A stretch of 64,000 nt of DNA from Rotaria sp. Silwood1 (taxonomy: Eukaryota > Rotifera > Eurotatoria > Philodinida > Philodinidae), in the NCBI GenBank assembly GCA_905250075.1, contig CAJNOP010000306.1, positions 167,224 to 231,223 on the forward strand, in the 5' to 3' direction. A program made the position numbers and the translations under genes. Positions 1 to 11,425 of the stretch are shown one piece after another. A model generated the notes under the pieces. It was not told where the DNA came from and ran no database searches. It saw only the letters and a program-made list of their open reading frames with translations. Within the stretch, counting starts at the first letter, position 1. The number at the start of each line of letters is the position of its first letter.

Positions 1-39
1 AAATATGTATTCATAGATGAAAAAGTAAAAACAATTACT

Positions 40-300
40 TCAACAAACTTCATGCACAGCAAAATGAGCACTTGAATCAAGATAATATTCTTTTGATGTC
101 ATATCTTCTGGTGCCATTTTATCAAGATTATTTGAATCATTCTATTCAATTGAAAAATTTTAAAATAAATTTTTTAATAATTTTATATATACAGTTGATT
201 GATGATTATTTTTTAAATCCATTTTTTCTTCTCTTGGTTCAAAACTAGCTATTCTTTTCGTTGATTGTTCTACTACTGGTTGACTAGATGATATATTCAT
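40..300 (-). pseudogene. PRMT1-like protein arginine methyltransferase, 5' remnant at window edge
   Basis: Two exons are visible on the minus strand. Exon 1 (300-193, 36 codons) starts with ATG. Exon 2 begins at 141 after a 51-nt GT-AG intron and reads ...EDMTSKEYYLDSSAHFAVHE, then VC and a TGA at 42-40. The block matches the N-terminal helix of type I arginine methyltransferases (PRMT1/PRMT8), which transfer methyl groups from SAM to arginines. In the family the stretch is normally followed by the SAM-binding domain. Here a conserved Tyr is Ser and the frame breaks right after the HE. Either this is a decayed copy or an exon boundary was missed at the edge of the window. The family match is quite secure; pseudogene status is inference. 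Confidence 0.55.
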
Positions 301-1036
301 ACTAAAAATTTAGTACACGTGGTAATAAAAATAATTGTTGGAAAAACAAACGACAAAAAGAAAGAAAAGAAAACACTATGTTTCCATTTCGTAAGATGAT
401 CCAATTGAAAATTGAATGCATGTATTATTTTCTATCGAATTACTTTATCAAGGCTTCATTCAATAGCAGAAAATAGATGACGTTATTTTCTTAAAGAATA
501 ATTTTTCTATCATTTAGTAAATAGTACAAAAAGACTATTCTATGATAAGATCATTACTTGTTGTTTTTTCTGAAATTTGATATATATTGATTTATATTTC
601 GATGGTGACATATCAAACATGTTGAAGATTTTATGAGATAAGAGATACAATAGTAATTCATTGTCTAGATATGTACGTATAGAATCACGGTGAAGACACT
701 TAACCTATGATAAAACTGCGGTGATCTCTTAGATTCATTTTGACTTTTTTTAGTCCAGAAAAGTCAATGTCAAGGAAATAGCTAAATTTTATAAAACATG
801 ACTAAATCGTGAGAACTAAATCGTTCTGAAACGAGAAAATCGAACTCAATAATTTTGACAAATCTCATATAAAGTGGGGTTTCTGGATACAGAAAATCTC
901 AAATGGATTTTTATAAAATTCCGCTATTTTCTATAAATGGCCTTTCCACCCAGAAACAACAAAATCAATTCAAGATCATCATAGCTCTATCATACATTTA
1001 GCGTTAGTCTGGTGCACTGTTGTATCCTTACATAAA
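301..1036. other. Non-coding stretch
   Basis: No convincing ORF on either strand. A TATA-like TATAAA box at about 932-937 lies about 105 bp before the ATG of the decayed gene that follows. Confidence 0.5.
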
Positions 1037-1358
1037 ATGTCACGAAAAGTTTGTCGCGATAAATGAACGCCATTAGTTCGTCAACAAGAAGAATTTTTAT
1101 GTAACGTGTTTTTTCTTTAAGTTTTATTTATCATACTCAACATCAGATGCTTATACTTATAAACATTAGAATCAAAATAGTTTTATTGAAGGTCAAAATT
1201 TGAGTCACCTAAGAGATCTTTCAAATGATCTTTTGAAATTCGGTGCTTTAGAAGATCAACCACATCATAGATGTCTAACAGTATTAACAGCAAAAGAAGT
1301 CGATAAAGTTCATATTATTAGTAGAAGTGTATCGACATTAAGCGTTCTGGTCAGTTGA
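1037..1358 (+). pseudogene. Decayed two-exon gene of unknown family
   Basis: ATG at 1037 opens MSRKVCRDK, then an in-frame TGA (1064-1066), then TPLVRQQEEFLCN. A plausible intron (1106-1169, GT..AG) leads in phase to a 62-codon frame that reads NQNSFIEGQNLSHLRDL, later QPHHRCLTVLTAKEVDKV, and stops with TGA at 1356-1358. Codon use resembles the real genes of the window. A single C-to-T change (CGA to TGA) would explain the internal stop. I do not recognise the family. Confidence 0.35.
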
Positions 1359-3440
1359 AATGGTTTTTTTCAATAAATGATTCAAGAACATGAGTTTCTT
1401 TCGCATTTTGACAGTAATGTATATCAATTTGTATTGACATATAAGAAAATATGGTTCTTTTCGATGAGCTCTGTACTCACCACCATTTGAATTTTTGCTA
1501 GGAGAAAATATGAATGACAATTTTTGTTAGAGCTTACGAAACATCGGGTTGACTTAACAAAGGAAATCGGTTAGAAAAATATAATGATGCCAATCGAGAT
1601 TCTATCTAATATTTTATATCTCAAAAATTCTAAAACGATGGATGTACGAGTTTCAATTCAATGTGTTTATTTATACAGCACACATAAATAAAATAATACG
1701 AAATACAAGTTTAGAGATAAGCAGTTTTAAGCATATTGTTAAATTATTCAAGAACTATACACGACGTTCTCTTTCGGATGGATTCTTGAAATATTTTGTA
1801 TAAGTTCTATGATATAATCTGAATTTTATAACAGCATCTAGAATATTCTCCTCTGCTCTCTACAACTTATTTGCTAGTTGATAATTTAAATGGTTTTCAT
1901 GATATCGTTTAATATTTTCGAGTTCTTTGCTTAGAAGCGATGACATATTTATATATTTATCAAAATAGTTGAGTATTCTGACATTCTTCGCTTTTTTTGT
2001 TGATTTATGAATAGTTATTCATTGTTTTGTGTTAATTTTAACCAATCAAGAGATATCGATCGTTTATGAACTTCGTCTCAGGTCTAGTCTACTACAGTTT
2101 CAAAACTTCTTTATAATAAACTAAAGGACCGGAAATATCTTTCTCCCATATCTTAGCAATCTATTCTTCACCAGCATTATTTCTATTTTTCAATGTAAAC
2201 ATTTTCAGAAGTCAAAAAGCTCTCGAAAAATCTCTATCTATATCACCAGAAATTTAAAAATGCTTCTGTCTGACAAAGGAAATGAAAGTCCTTGAGAACT
2301 GATTCTTGAACACTCATTTGATTTTAATGATCTTTTGAATATCATCTGAATCACACTTAGTATATAGATTTTAGCGTCATACATGTTTGTGAATTCAATG
2401 CCCATGGAGAAATGAAATGGATGTAATAGCATAAACAGGATTGAATTGATTTTCGTGTATTTCTATTCATTCAAACTTGTCAACTCGCTATAAGTATAAA
2501 GACAAACACAGGTAAAAAGGTCTTGATGTGATGCGATTTCATTAAAAGTCAGAAAGAAAGAAAAATGCAATTTTGATTTTCTTCACTCCTTTGTTTGCAC
2601 TTTCTATTTTCATATTGTCGCTTACTGTATATACACGAACAGAAGAAAAAAACGATGATTACAATAATAAAAATAGATTTATAAATATTTTTGTTTCATT
2701 GGTTCTTGAGTCATTAATGTAATTTTTTGTTCTTCTCTCTTATTCGTCATGGTTGCAATTTCGAAAGAAAGCCAAGAGAATCGTAATGCAATCAATGTTA
2801 CGAATAACTTTTTGCACGGAACAAATTTCACTACAATGATGACATTATTTTGGTTACATTTGAACGGAAAATAAAATCGTATCTTCAATATTGCTGCCGT
2901 TACTTAGAATTAGGTAGCCTATTCATATAAGAAAAAATAATAAATACAAAATCCATTTTTGTTGTAGTAGTGTCATCATTCATCAAAAAGAGTTTTAAGC
3001 TATAAATATGTTAAAAAACATACAAGCAATAATTTTGATTAATTGTCAGTTTTGTATAAACATAATGCATTCAAGGAGAAATTGTTAATAGATAATTAAT
3101 GTATTATATAGAATAAATGCTCATACTATTAATGGTTCAATACCAGTTAATGTTGAAAAATATAGTTTTTAATACTTTTTCATCGAACTTTATTTATTAT
3201 AGATATATTTTTAGTGGTGTATCTATTAAGAGTGCAAGAAGTTTTTTGTTGATACTGTACGACACGTTGAAATTGAGTGAATTCTGACTGTGATCAAATA
3301 ACATTGGAATATTATTTCTCCCGAATTCGAAGAAGGTAAATAAAAACCAACAATTGGAATATGAAAATAAAAAAGATTCTTTTTTCTTTTACAAATTTCG
3401 GATGAATATAATATAAATCGAAAATGTCTTTAACTAAAGT
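1359..3440. other. Non-coding, with a diverged dispersed repeat
   Basis: No gene recognised. Segments 1836-1900 and about 2280-2620 resemble 14578-14930 (see the repeat entries). The rest is AT-rich sequence without clear structure. Confidence 0.5.
1836..2620. repeat. Diverged dispersed repeat, copy 1
   Basis: Short blocks align in the same order and orientation with 14578-14930. Examples are the stretch around 2290-2330 (GATTCTTGAACAC...) and the one around 2485-2540 (AGTATAAAGAC...AGGTAAAAAG). Copy 1 carries about 380 bp extra between its first and second blocks. The repeat type is unknown and no terminal repeats are evident. Confidence 0.45.
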
Positions 3441-3473
3441 CAAAATGAACGTACATTATGTACGTTCATTTTG
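3441..3473. repeat. 33-bp palindrome with 16-bp perfect arms
   Basis: CAAAATGAACGTACAT, one central T, then its exact reverse complement. It directly abuts the TGTGGG-type block that begins at 3474. It could form a hairpin. Confidence 0.8.
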
Positions 3474-3545
3474 AGGGTGTGGGTCTAAGAAGACTAGCCC
3501 CTACATCCACATTCACCAGCCACAACCACACCCATACCCACACCC
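3474..3545. repeat. TGTGGG-type inverted block, locus 1
   Basis: A short G-rich run (AGGGTGTGGGT) is followed, after a spacer of about 24 bp, by C-rich CCACA/CCCACA repeats up to ACCCACACCC. The unit resembles the bdelloid telomere repeat TGTGGG, here degenerate and in head-to-head inverted arrangement. Confidence 0.6.
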
Positions 3546-3780
3546 AAAAATTTTAGGACAACATCAAACGGACAAAACATTAAAAGCACACAATTGCAGA
3601 ATTATTTTTATTATTAATATCCTCTAAAAATGAATTTCTATTTTATGATATTGCTAATATGATAATAAAAATCTTTATAGTTACTCTTCCTTAAAAAAAA
3701 TCAAAAAATCAAATTAATATCACAAATATAAAGACTACAATAAATATCACGGTTACAGTTCAAAAAAAAAAGAAATTTAA

Positions 3781-6700
3781 TTAACTGCATGATCCATCGA
3801 AAGTAATTAAAAATCGAGCTCGCCATGATTCATCACCAGAAACCAATGGATACCAATAAATATAATTAGTATCCCAAACATTATTATGTAAATTATAAGC
3901 CATACCATCTAATGGTGGTGAATTTCCTGGCGCTGGAAATGGAAGAGCTGTTGGTTCTTTATCTTGTAATATTGGACAAGCTTAAACAAAAACAGAAGAA
4001 AGAAAATTTTCTTTCAAAAGAAAAGAATTCTTTAAACTAACCAATTGGTGCATCAAATGATTTAACATTAATTGTAACAAAACATTTTGATGATAAACTT
4101 GTTTGACATGAAAATGCATCAACACCTCGTTGATAATATGAAGAACCTGTTGCTGCTTGTTGAACATCAACTTTAGTATCATATTGAATTAATGAACATG
4201 ATGGTTGCATTGGAAGTAAAAATTTAATCATTGATGCTTCAGCAAGACGTGTAGCTGTTTTATTTAAACCTAACCATTCAAGTATAAGTGTTGTTTCATC
4301 AAGAAATGTATATGTTAACCATATTTCATTAAAAGCACCATATAAATTAATAGCATCAGTATCAATATTTAATAGAGCAAGAAAAACATTTTCATTATTT
4401 CGAGATCGATAAAAACTTTTTAATGTTGGTAACCATACACGTGAAGCAGGATTAGCATTTACTGTGGCATTTGGTTTATCATAACCTAAGAATTGAAAAT
4501 AAGAATACAGATTTTAATGTCTTAATCAATTAAAAATAAATAATAATTTGTAGCTTTCACTCAAGATATTTTGAAGGATTAATTACAAATGAAGAGAGAT
4601 CTACTTATCCGTTTTATGGAGTACATCTTTGTTTTTCATATTGTGAAAAATGAAAAACAAGCACGGTTTTTTTTCAAACGTCCGATTGATTCTATACTAT
4701 AACTAATTATTGTAGCATCCAATGGTAAGTTTTCCTATGAAATTTTAATAGAAATCATTCTCAATCATAACGGGTGCGGCAGAATAAATGGCGGTCTCAA
4801 TATTTTGACTATAGCTTTTTTTCTTTGTGTTCTTTAGAGCTGATTGTTTTTCCAAAAGATGCGCCGTCAAATTCTCTACAAAACGGTAATCAAACTTATT
4901 CCTGAAGAAGGTTCAGGAAAAAAATTAAACGAAGATTATTGAATATATAAAAAGTATCCAACTTTCCAACCTAACAGGTGTCCCATGAAAGACCGGAGCT
5001 TATAGCTCTTTTTTTTCATCATTTAATAGGTTGATTTTTTAAAAGAAAAGTATACTAGAAGATGCAGCGTGGAAAGCTCTACAAGTTACATTAAAAATCT
5101 TATTTTATATATGCACTTTTTTTAATCAAAATTGACAAAATTCTATGCGACCAATTTTCGACGCTGCGAATAGGATCATTTTTTGGCACACTACGAATTC
5201 GTTTTCTCTTATTTTTTCTTTTTATTATCTAATATGTTTTATTAAAGGAAAACAAAATATACCACAGGATGCAGCGTGAAAAGCTCCACAATTTACAAAC
5301 GACAATTTATTTTATGTATATGCACCTTTTGTTTTTTAAAATAAGCAAAGTTCCGTGCGACCAACACATGATCTTTCCGCAGCATCGAAAATTGGCCTGA
5401 CAAAGTTTCGTCCACTTTGAAAAGATAGAGTACATAAGTTTTTTAATGTAACTTGTAGAGCTTTTCACGCTGCATCTTCTAGTATACTTTTCTTTTAAAA
5501 ATCAACATACTAGATGATGAAAACAAGAGTTATAAGCTCCGGTCTTTCATGGGACACCTGTTAGGTTGGAAAGTTGGATACTTTTTATATATTCGATAAT
5601 CTTCGTTTAATTTTTTTCCTGAACCTTCTTCAGGAATAAGTTTGATTACCGTTTTGTAGAGAATTTGACGGCGCATCTTTTGGAAAAACGATCAGCTCTA
5701 AAGAACACAAAGAAAAAAAGCTATAGTCAAAATATTGAGACCGCCATTTATTCTGCTGCACCTGTTAATTTGTGAATGAGAAGAAACTCAAAAGCTATTC
5801 TATTATTCAAAAAGAAATAATAATCATGGACATTTTCCATACAATAAAGTTTTTGTTGAAAATGAATATTATTTCATAATGATCTGCTGTTTTATATGAT
5901 TCAATATATGTTTGAAATGAAATTTAAATTATCTTCTACCTGGATTTCCATATGTATTCGATAATTGAATGAAATCAGTTTCATTATAAGTAATATAAAC
6001 ATAACTTGCTAATTGAGAATTTTCATCTGTCCAATGAATTTTTTCATTTCGAGTTAAATTTGAAATTGATCCTAAATTTTTATCAAATGAAACATATATT
6101 GGACTTGATGAATCATGAAAAAGTACAAATGTATCTGTTGGTGAAACAGTTTTAAAATGATCTAAATGAGGTCTTGTTACATTATTAAATGCAGCAGAAA
6201 GTTCATCTTGTATTATACTATAAAGTGGATGATCATGAACTGTTTCTAAATACATATCAAAGAAATCTCGTTGTTCAAGCCATGCCATTCGACAATTATT
6301 ATAAGATTGTACTGAATTAACAACTTTTTGAAATTGTTCATTACTCCAATTAATTTGATCATATACTGATGGTAAACCCCAAGTATGTTCTACAAAAAAA
6401 ATTCTAGCAAAATAAGTAATTTATAATGCAAAAATTTTATCGTTGCCTAGTTTTCGACTATCAATAGATAAGTGATTATAGTGGTTCAATCTTACCTGAG
6501 AAGGAAAATGTGTACATATATTTGAAAATAATATTACAATCTCATTTAGTAGTCGAAAAATGAGCAAAGACAAGAATTTCTTTATATCGATTCAATAAAA
6601 TAAAATTTTTATTTACCAGGAATTTTAATAAGATATCGACTAGCATCAATTAATTGATCATCATTTATTGTACATAAATTACGATCAAAACATGTACTTA

Positions 6701-8254
6701 ATGCTCTTTGTAATGCTAGATATTGTTGAACACGTTTTGGATCTGATCCAATACCTTGTAACCACGAATCAGATATATCACTATCAAATAATTGAAGTTC
6801 ATCCGATATGCCTGATACATCTTCAAGAAAATTTTGAAATGATGATGAAATAATTCGAGCACCTGGATATGATTGACGAAGAATTTCATGATTTTGATGA
6901 ATTTCAGCAATTGACATTGGTGGACCTTTGCAGATTTGATAACAAAAAAAAAATTTTTCAAAAGAAATATTTCAAATTACCTTGATTGTCAGTACGAAAT
7001 GCAAATGCTAAACCAACACCAATTTGTGGAATAATAACAAGATCATTGAGAGATAAACCACCTGGATTTGTAAATGTTGTACCAGGATTATTTGGATAAC
7101 CTAAAAAATAATAATATTATCATAAGTTTTTATTTATTTTAAATAAATACAAACCAAACGAATGCCATGTTGCAAGTACATTTAACTCATCACTTGTTCC
7201 CCATCGAAATAAACCATTTGGTATATCAAAATTAGTTACCGCTAAAAATTAATATCATTTTTTTTGTCTAAATTCTATACATAAAAATTTTTCATACCAG
7301 CATTAACTCCAACTGTAACCATAGGTTTATATGAACAATATTGTGAAAAATATTGATTTAATGATCGAATAATTGCGATAGGAATTCCAGGTACATCACG
7401 TACACTAACAACACAAGGAATAGGAACATGAAAACGTTTTGCTAATGAAACAGATAAATCTAATGAAAGATTTAATGCACGTTCATCCATCCATTCATAT
7501 TGCATATTCATTGCACCAGCATGCCATGTTATTGCACCAGTACGTATAGCTCGTTCAATTAAGTCTAATTCATCATTTGATGGACATTGTAATTTTATAC
7601 CAGCAAGAATAAAATCTGATGGACAATTAAAAAACATACTAAGTAACCATGGATGTGTTGTATATATAAATGAATCATCAGGTGATATACGACGAATTTG
7701 TTCAGCTAAAATAGCTGCACGAGGAAAATATTGATGAAAATATATATTAAGAATATTATTTATAAAACCCGTTGTTGGAATACCATTATAACCAACATCT
7801 AAATGATTCCTACAAAAGAAAAAAGAGAATAAAGTTTATCAAAGATAAAAAAAAAAAACAGATTTTACATATTAATAACATGTATACGTGTTATATTCGA
7901 TAGAAGACGATTCCAACACGTATAATCTTTTGATGTTGGCCAACAAATTGATGGTAAATCTGTTGGATATTTTATGATACCTGGTAAACTTATACCATTA
8001 TCACATACAAGATTTACTGAAGTATTATTAATTATATTTAATGTTGCTGTTGCCCAAGCTAACGCTTGGCCAGTCACAGTAACCACATAACGATTAAATG
8101 AATGTGACCAATCAATATTAAAAACATATTGATTACCATTATCCGGTATTGACATGTGATAATAACCATTTAATTGAGGTATATCAGCTGAAATTTTATT
8201 ATTAGCTGATACTCTCACAAATGTAATAATAATAAATAGAATACCAATAAACAT
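3781..8254 (-). CDS. Secreted DUF5054/GH38-like protein, 8 exons, 835 aa
   Basis: Exons on the minus strand: 8254-7869, 7809-7298, 7241-7155, 7100-6981, 6925-6617, 6389-5940, 4485-4042, 3980-3781. All junctions are GT-AG and the sum is 2508 nt. The product starts with a signal peptide (MFIGILFIIITFVRVSA) and has many N-glycosylation sequons, so it should be secreted or lumenal. Residues about 131-136 read HLDVGY, like the metal-binding HxDxG(W/Y/F) motif at the start of glycoside hydrolase 38-type barrels. The overall pattern, including the C-terminal NVWDTNYIYWYP segment, fits what I know as DUF5054, a GH38-related family of unknown substrate. Intron 6 (5939-4486) is about 1.45 kb because a 994-bp transposon lies in it; the other introns are 55-230 nt. 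An AG preceded by TTTT lies 10 nt before the ATG. The gene model is firm; the function is only a family-level guess. Confidence 0.75.
4771..5764. mobile_element. Non-autonomous DNA transposon with long terminal inverted repeats, 994 bp
   Basis: Left arm 4771-5093 and right arm about 5444-5764 are inverted copies over roughly 320 bp with few mismatches. The ends are CGGGTGCGGCAGAATAAATG and, on the other strand, CAGGTGCAGCAGAATAAATG. Part of the arm (GCAGCGTG-AAAGCTC) recurs in the centre at about 5270. No transposase ORF is present. The flanks are ATAA on the left and TTAA on the right, so no clean target duplication can be read. The element sits inside intron 6 of the DUF5054-like gene. The superfamily is undetermined. 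Confidence 0.8.
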
Positions 8255-9271
8255 CTTAAAATATCTAAAAGATAATTTTATTAAAATTTTTTTTTACATT
8301 AAAAGAAACAATGAAAAATGAAATCATTATCAACATTCATTTTTTAAAATAAAATATAAAAGGTGAAACCTCCAAAGTTCTGGAAGTAGATAAACAAAGA
8401 TAAAAAAAAAGAAGTATCTAATGATATGGGGTTTTTTTGTTTTCATAAGAAAACAAATTTCTATTGGAGTTTCATATTCGTGCAAAAGAAGATATAACAA
8501 CAAAATGTATATCACAAAGAAGAATTCAAAGGACTAAACAAAGTAGTCCTTCGAAAATTATAATGTGAAATATGGATCATATCATTAGGTAAAAAAAATA
8601 ATAATATTTCAGTTTTTTTATTCAGAAATCATATTCCTATCTGATCAAATTCTATATTTGTCTTTAAATAATTATGATTTTTTGTTTTTGATAATAAAAA
8701 AGTTATAAACAATTTTTAATAAATGTACATATGAAACCTTTTTAATAGGTAACATAAAGTATAATCGTCTAGTCTATTGTTCCCTTTCTACTCAAACATT
8801 CTTTTTTTGTTCTCTTATTTCCTATGTGATATATTCGTTTACTCATATAAAACAGGAACAAACATTTCTGTTTATGTTAATTTAAAGAAAATGAAGAATG
8901 TGACAATATCTACATATGAACCTGACACGTTTCGAAATATGCATCGAGTAACATAATATTCATTCTATTAATAAATCGAGTTACTTGATCAAATTTAAAT
9001 ACAGTAGATAGACATTATCTTGTGTAACTAAACGACGTTTGAATGAAAAATGCATGCTGTTATTAGAATAAAAAATCAGATTGATAGATTATGTCTTGTA
9101 AACAAAACACATAATGTAATTCAATTTTCTATTTTATTTTATGCACAAAATGAAATTTATCTATAAAAATGGAAGTCTTATGTAAGAAAAAAAAAACGAA
9201 AAACGTGTCCTATATCGTGAAGATATAAAAAAGAAAAAGAAAGTAAACATTTGATCATGATTTGATTTTTA
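8255..9271. other. Non-coding stretch
   Basis: Upstream region of the DUF5054-like gene and downstream region of the HSBP1-like gene. AT-rich, with no ORF or repeat that I can support. Confidence 0.5.
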
Positions 9272-9656
9272 TTATTGTTGTGTTGTTGTTCCTATTATTG
9301 CTTGTGATGATCCTGTTGTTGTTGTTGTTGTTGCTGATTCTTCCGATGGTAAATGTGAAATAATATCACCAAGATTTGATTCAAGTGTATCAATTTTTCT
9401 ACCTAATTCATTCATACGATTCATGACTTGATCACTTGCAGCAAGAAATTTTTCTTCCATTTGACGAAAAATTGTATTAACCTATTTCAAATTAATGAAT
9501 AAGTAATCAAATACACATTAAAAAAAAATAAATTACATAATCTGTTAAACCATTAACATTATTTAGATCAGGAGGTAATGATGATACTGTATTTGTACCA
9601 TTGACATGATTTGTTGTTGAAGATGATGATGATGAAAGTGTTCGTGTATCAGTCAT
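9272..9656 (-). CDS. HSBP1: Heat shock factor-binding protein 1 homologue, 109 aa
   Basis: Two exons: 9656-9537 (40 codons) and 9481-9272, joined across a 55-nt GT-AG intron in phase 0. HSBP1 is a small nuclear coiled-coil protein that binds trimeric HSF1 and dampens the heat shock response; homologues also act in cytoskeletal complexes. Residues about 37-84 form the family's heptad coiled coil, with LTDYVNTIFRQMEEKF and SDQVMNRMNELGRKIDTLE closely matching the conserved core. The product is longer than the roughly 76-residue vertebrate protein because of a Ser/Thr/Asn-rich head and a Thr/Gln-rich tail. The start is the first in-frame ATG. Confidence 0.9.
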
Positions 9657-10205
9657 TCTCTTTTTTTTCTTTTTTATTCCAAAAAAAGTTCAATGAAGTG
9701 ACCGAAATGTTTGCTTGTTTGCTTGGTTTTTTTTCTTTCTCCTAGAATATAAGAGGCGTCTGAATGTTCAAATCGGTAAATAAGTCAACAGACGGCGCTA
9801 ACCATACATCATAATTCGTGATCATTCAAAAAACGAAAGAATTTAATATTTCGTACGTGTGAATTCTTATACTTAATACTTGTTTCAGTTTATTCATAGA
9901 ACGAATAGCCTATAATTTTCTCATCAATTCGATTGATCTTGTCATAAATATATAATCAAGGTAATTTCATCTGTTATACTTGTTAACAATTATATATTGT
10001 ATTACGTTATTCAAGGATTTTACTAAAAGAAAACGAAATGTTATTTATTCATGATAAAACCAAAAAAAGAATGTTTCTATCACCGATCATATTATGTTCA
10101 TTTTTACGCTTTGTCTTCATTGTTCTCAATAAACAAAGGTAATAATATGTTAAATTACATTCTTCTATTTCGTTTTGTACGTTCATATCATATCATTTAT
10201 TCACA

Positions 10206-10385
10206 TTAATTTGCTATTGATTTATGAGTTAGTTCAGTATGTGAAATGACATGATCATGGTTACCATCAATTTCATATGAATGATAAGCACAAGCTTTGA
10301 TTTTTGTATGTTGCTTTTCATTTAAAATCAAGAAGTTTTAACTTATGTAATAAAATATCATGTTCAAGACGAGAAATAAATTTAA
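10206..10385 (-). pseudogene. Short decayed coding fragment, unknown family
   Basis: On the minus strand a frame reading FISRLEHDILLHKLKLLDF runs into a stop. One frame over, it continues EKQHTKIKACAYHSYEIDGN and ends TELTHKSIAN-stop. Codon use is like that of the real genes, which suggests a frameshifted remnant. No family recognised. Confidence 0.25.
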
Positions 10386-11220
10386 AAAAAAAACATGTAC
10401 TCTTATGATCATTTGAAACATTATGATAAAATTATCATGATTATCATATATGTCAATTCTTATTCACATAGATTCCATGTGTATCTTTATCTGGTTTCTT
10501 TTCTTTTCTTGTTCTCTTTTTTTATCAGTCGTTCATTTGTTTGTACTTTTGATGTTAGCTATGATGTACTGCTTCATTGCTTTATATTAGTATTAAAGTT
10601 ATAAATGATAGCATTTTTATTACGTAAGATTTTTCAAGGATTTACCATTTTTTTTTTTGTGTTGATGAAAATTCCTTCGACTTAATACATACTATAAATC
10701 ACTATCATCTTTGTCTTTCATCACTTGGAAAAAGATTTGTGGTCACGCACATTTTCATTCTTTTATATTTTATGTTAGTCTGCATCAAATTACCTCTTCT
10801 ATACACATGTGCATATATATATATATAGAAGTCTCTAAAGATTGTGCATATATACAAATAAATTAGATGAACCATTCATCGTATTTTATATATATCGACG
10901 ATATTATATAGAATGATGAATACGTAATCGACTTTGTATATGTATATATGCATGTGAGTGATGACTAGCCGGTAGGACTAAAGGCACGCCCACATGCAAA
11001 CGTTCATTTGCTAGTATTGTGAGTGTTTATGCGCCTGTCTTTCGTTTACAGTGTTTGATTGATCAGGAATAATAGCAATACAACGTGGTCTTGTAACTTA
11101 CTGATGCCTTCTTTTTTTTCTCTTTCTTTTGTCCAATGTGGGTACATGTGTATGTTTCTTGAACATGAACGAAAAAGAAATCGTTCAATAGTTTGTGTTT
11201 GTGTTAATATAATAGGATTG

Positions 11221-11247
11221 AGAGAGAGAGAGAGAGAAAGAAAAAGG
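11221..11247. repeat. GA-rich microsatellite
   Basis: A run of GA dinucleotides (GAGAGAGAGAGAGAGA) followed by AAAGAAAAAGG, upstream of the claudin-like gene. Confidence 0.8.
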
Positions 11248-11425
11248 TTAACATTCTACAGCCGGTCATTAAAGAAACAAATCTACAAAGAAAAAATGTA
11301 AACCTCATTTATAGAAATGATGATAAGTCAGAATCAGCAATTAAGAAGTATACTCAACAGAAGTGTGAATGATTATTTACTTAGTTTGTCTATGTTTTTA
11401 TTTTTTTTAGATTAATAAATCAATA

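Larger units (their letters stand above)
9657..11425. other. Divergent intergenic region with simple repeats
   Basis: Lies between the divergent HSBP1-like and claudin-like genes. Holds a decayed coding fragment (10206-10385), a TA microsatellite near 10817 and a GA microsatellite near 11221. Nothing else is recognised. Confidence 0.5.
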
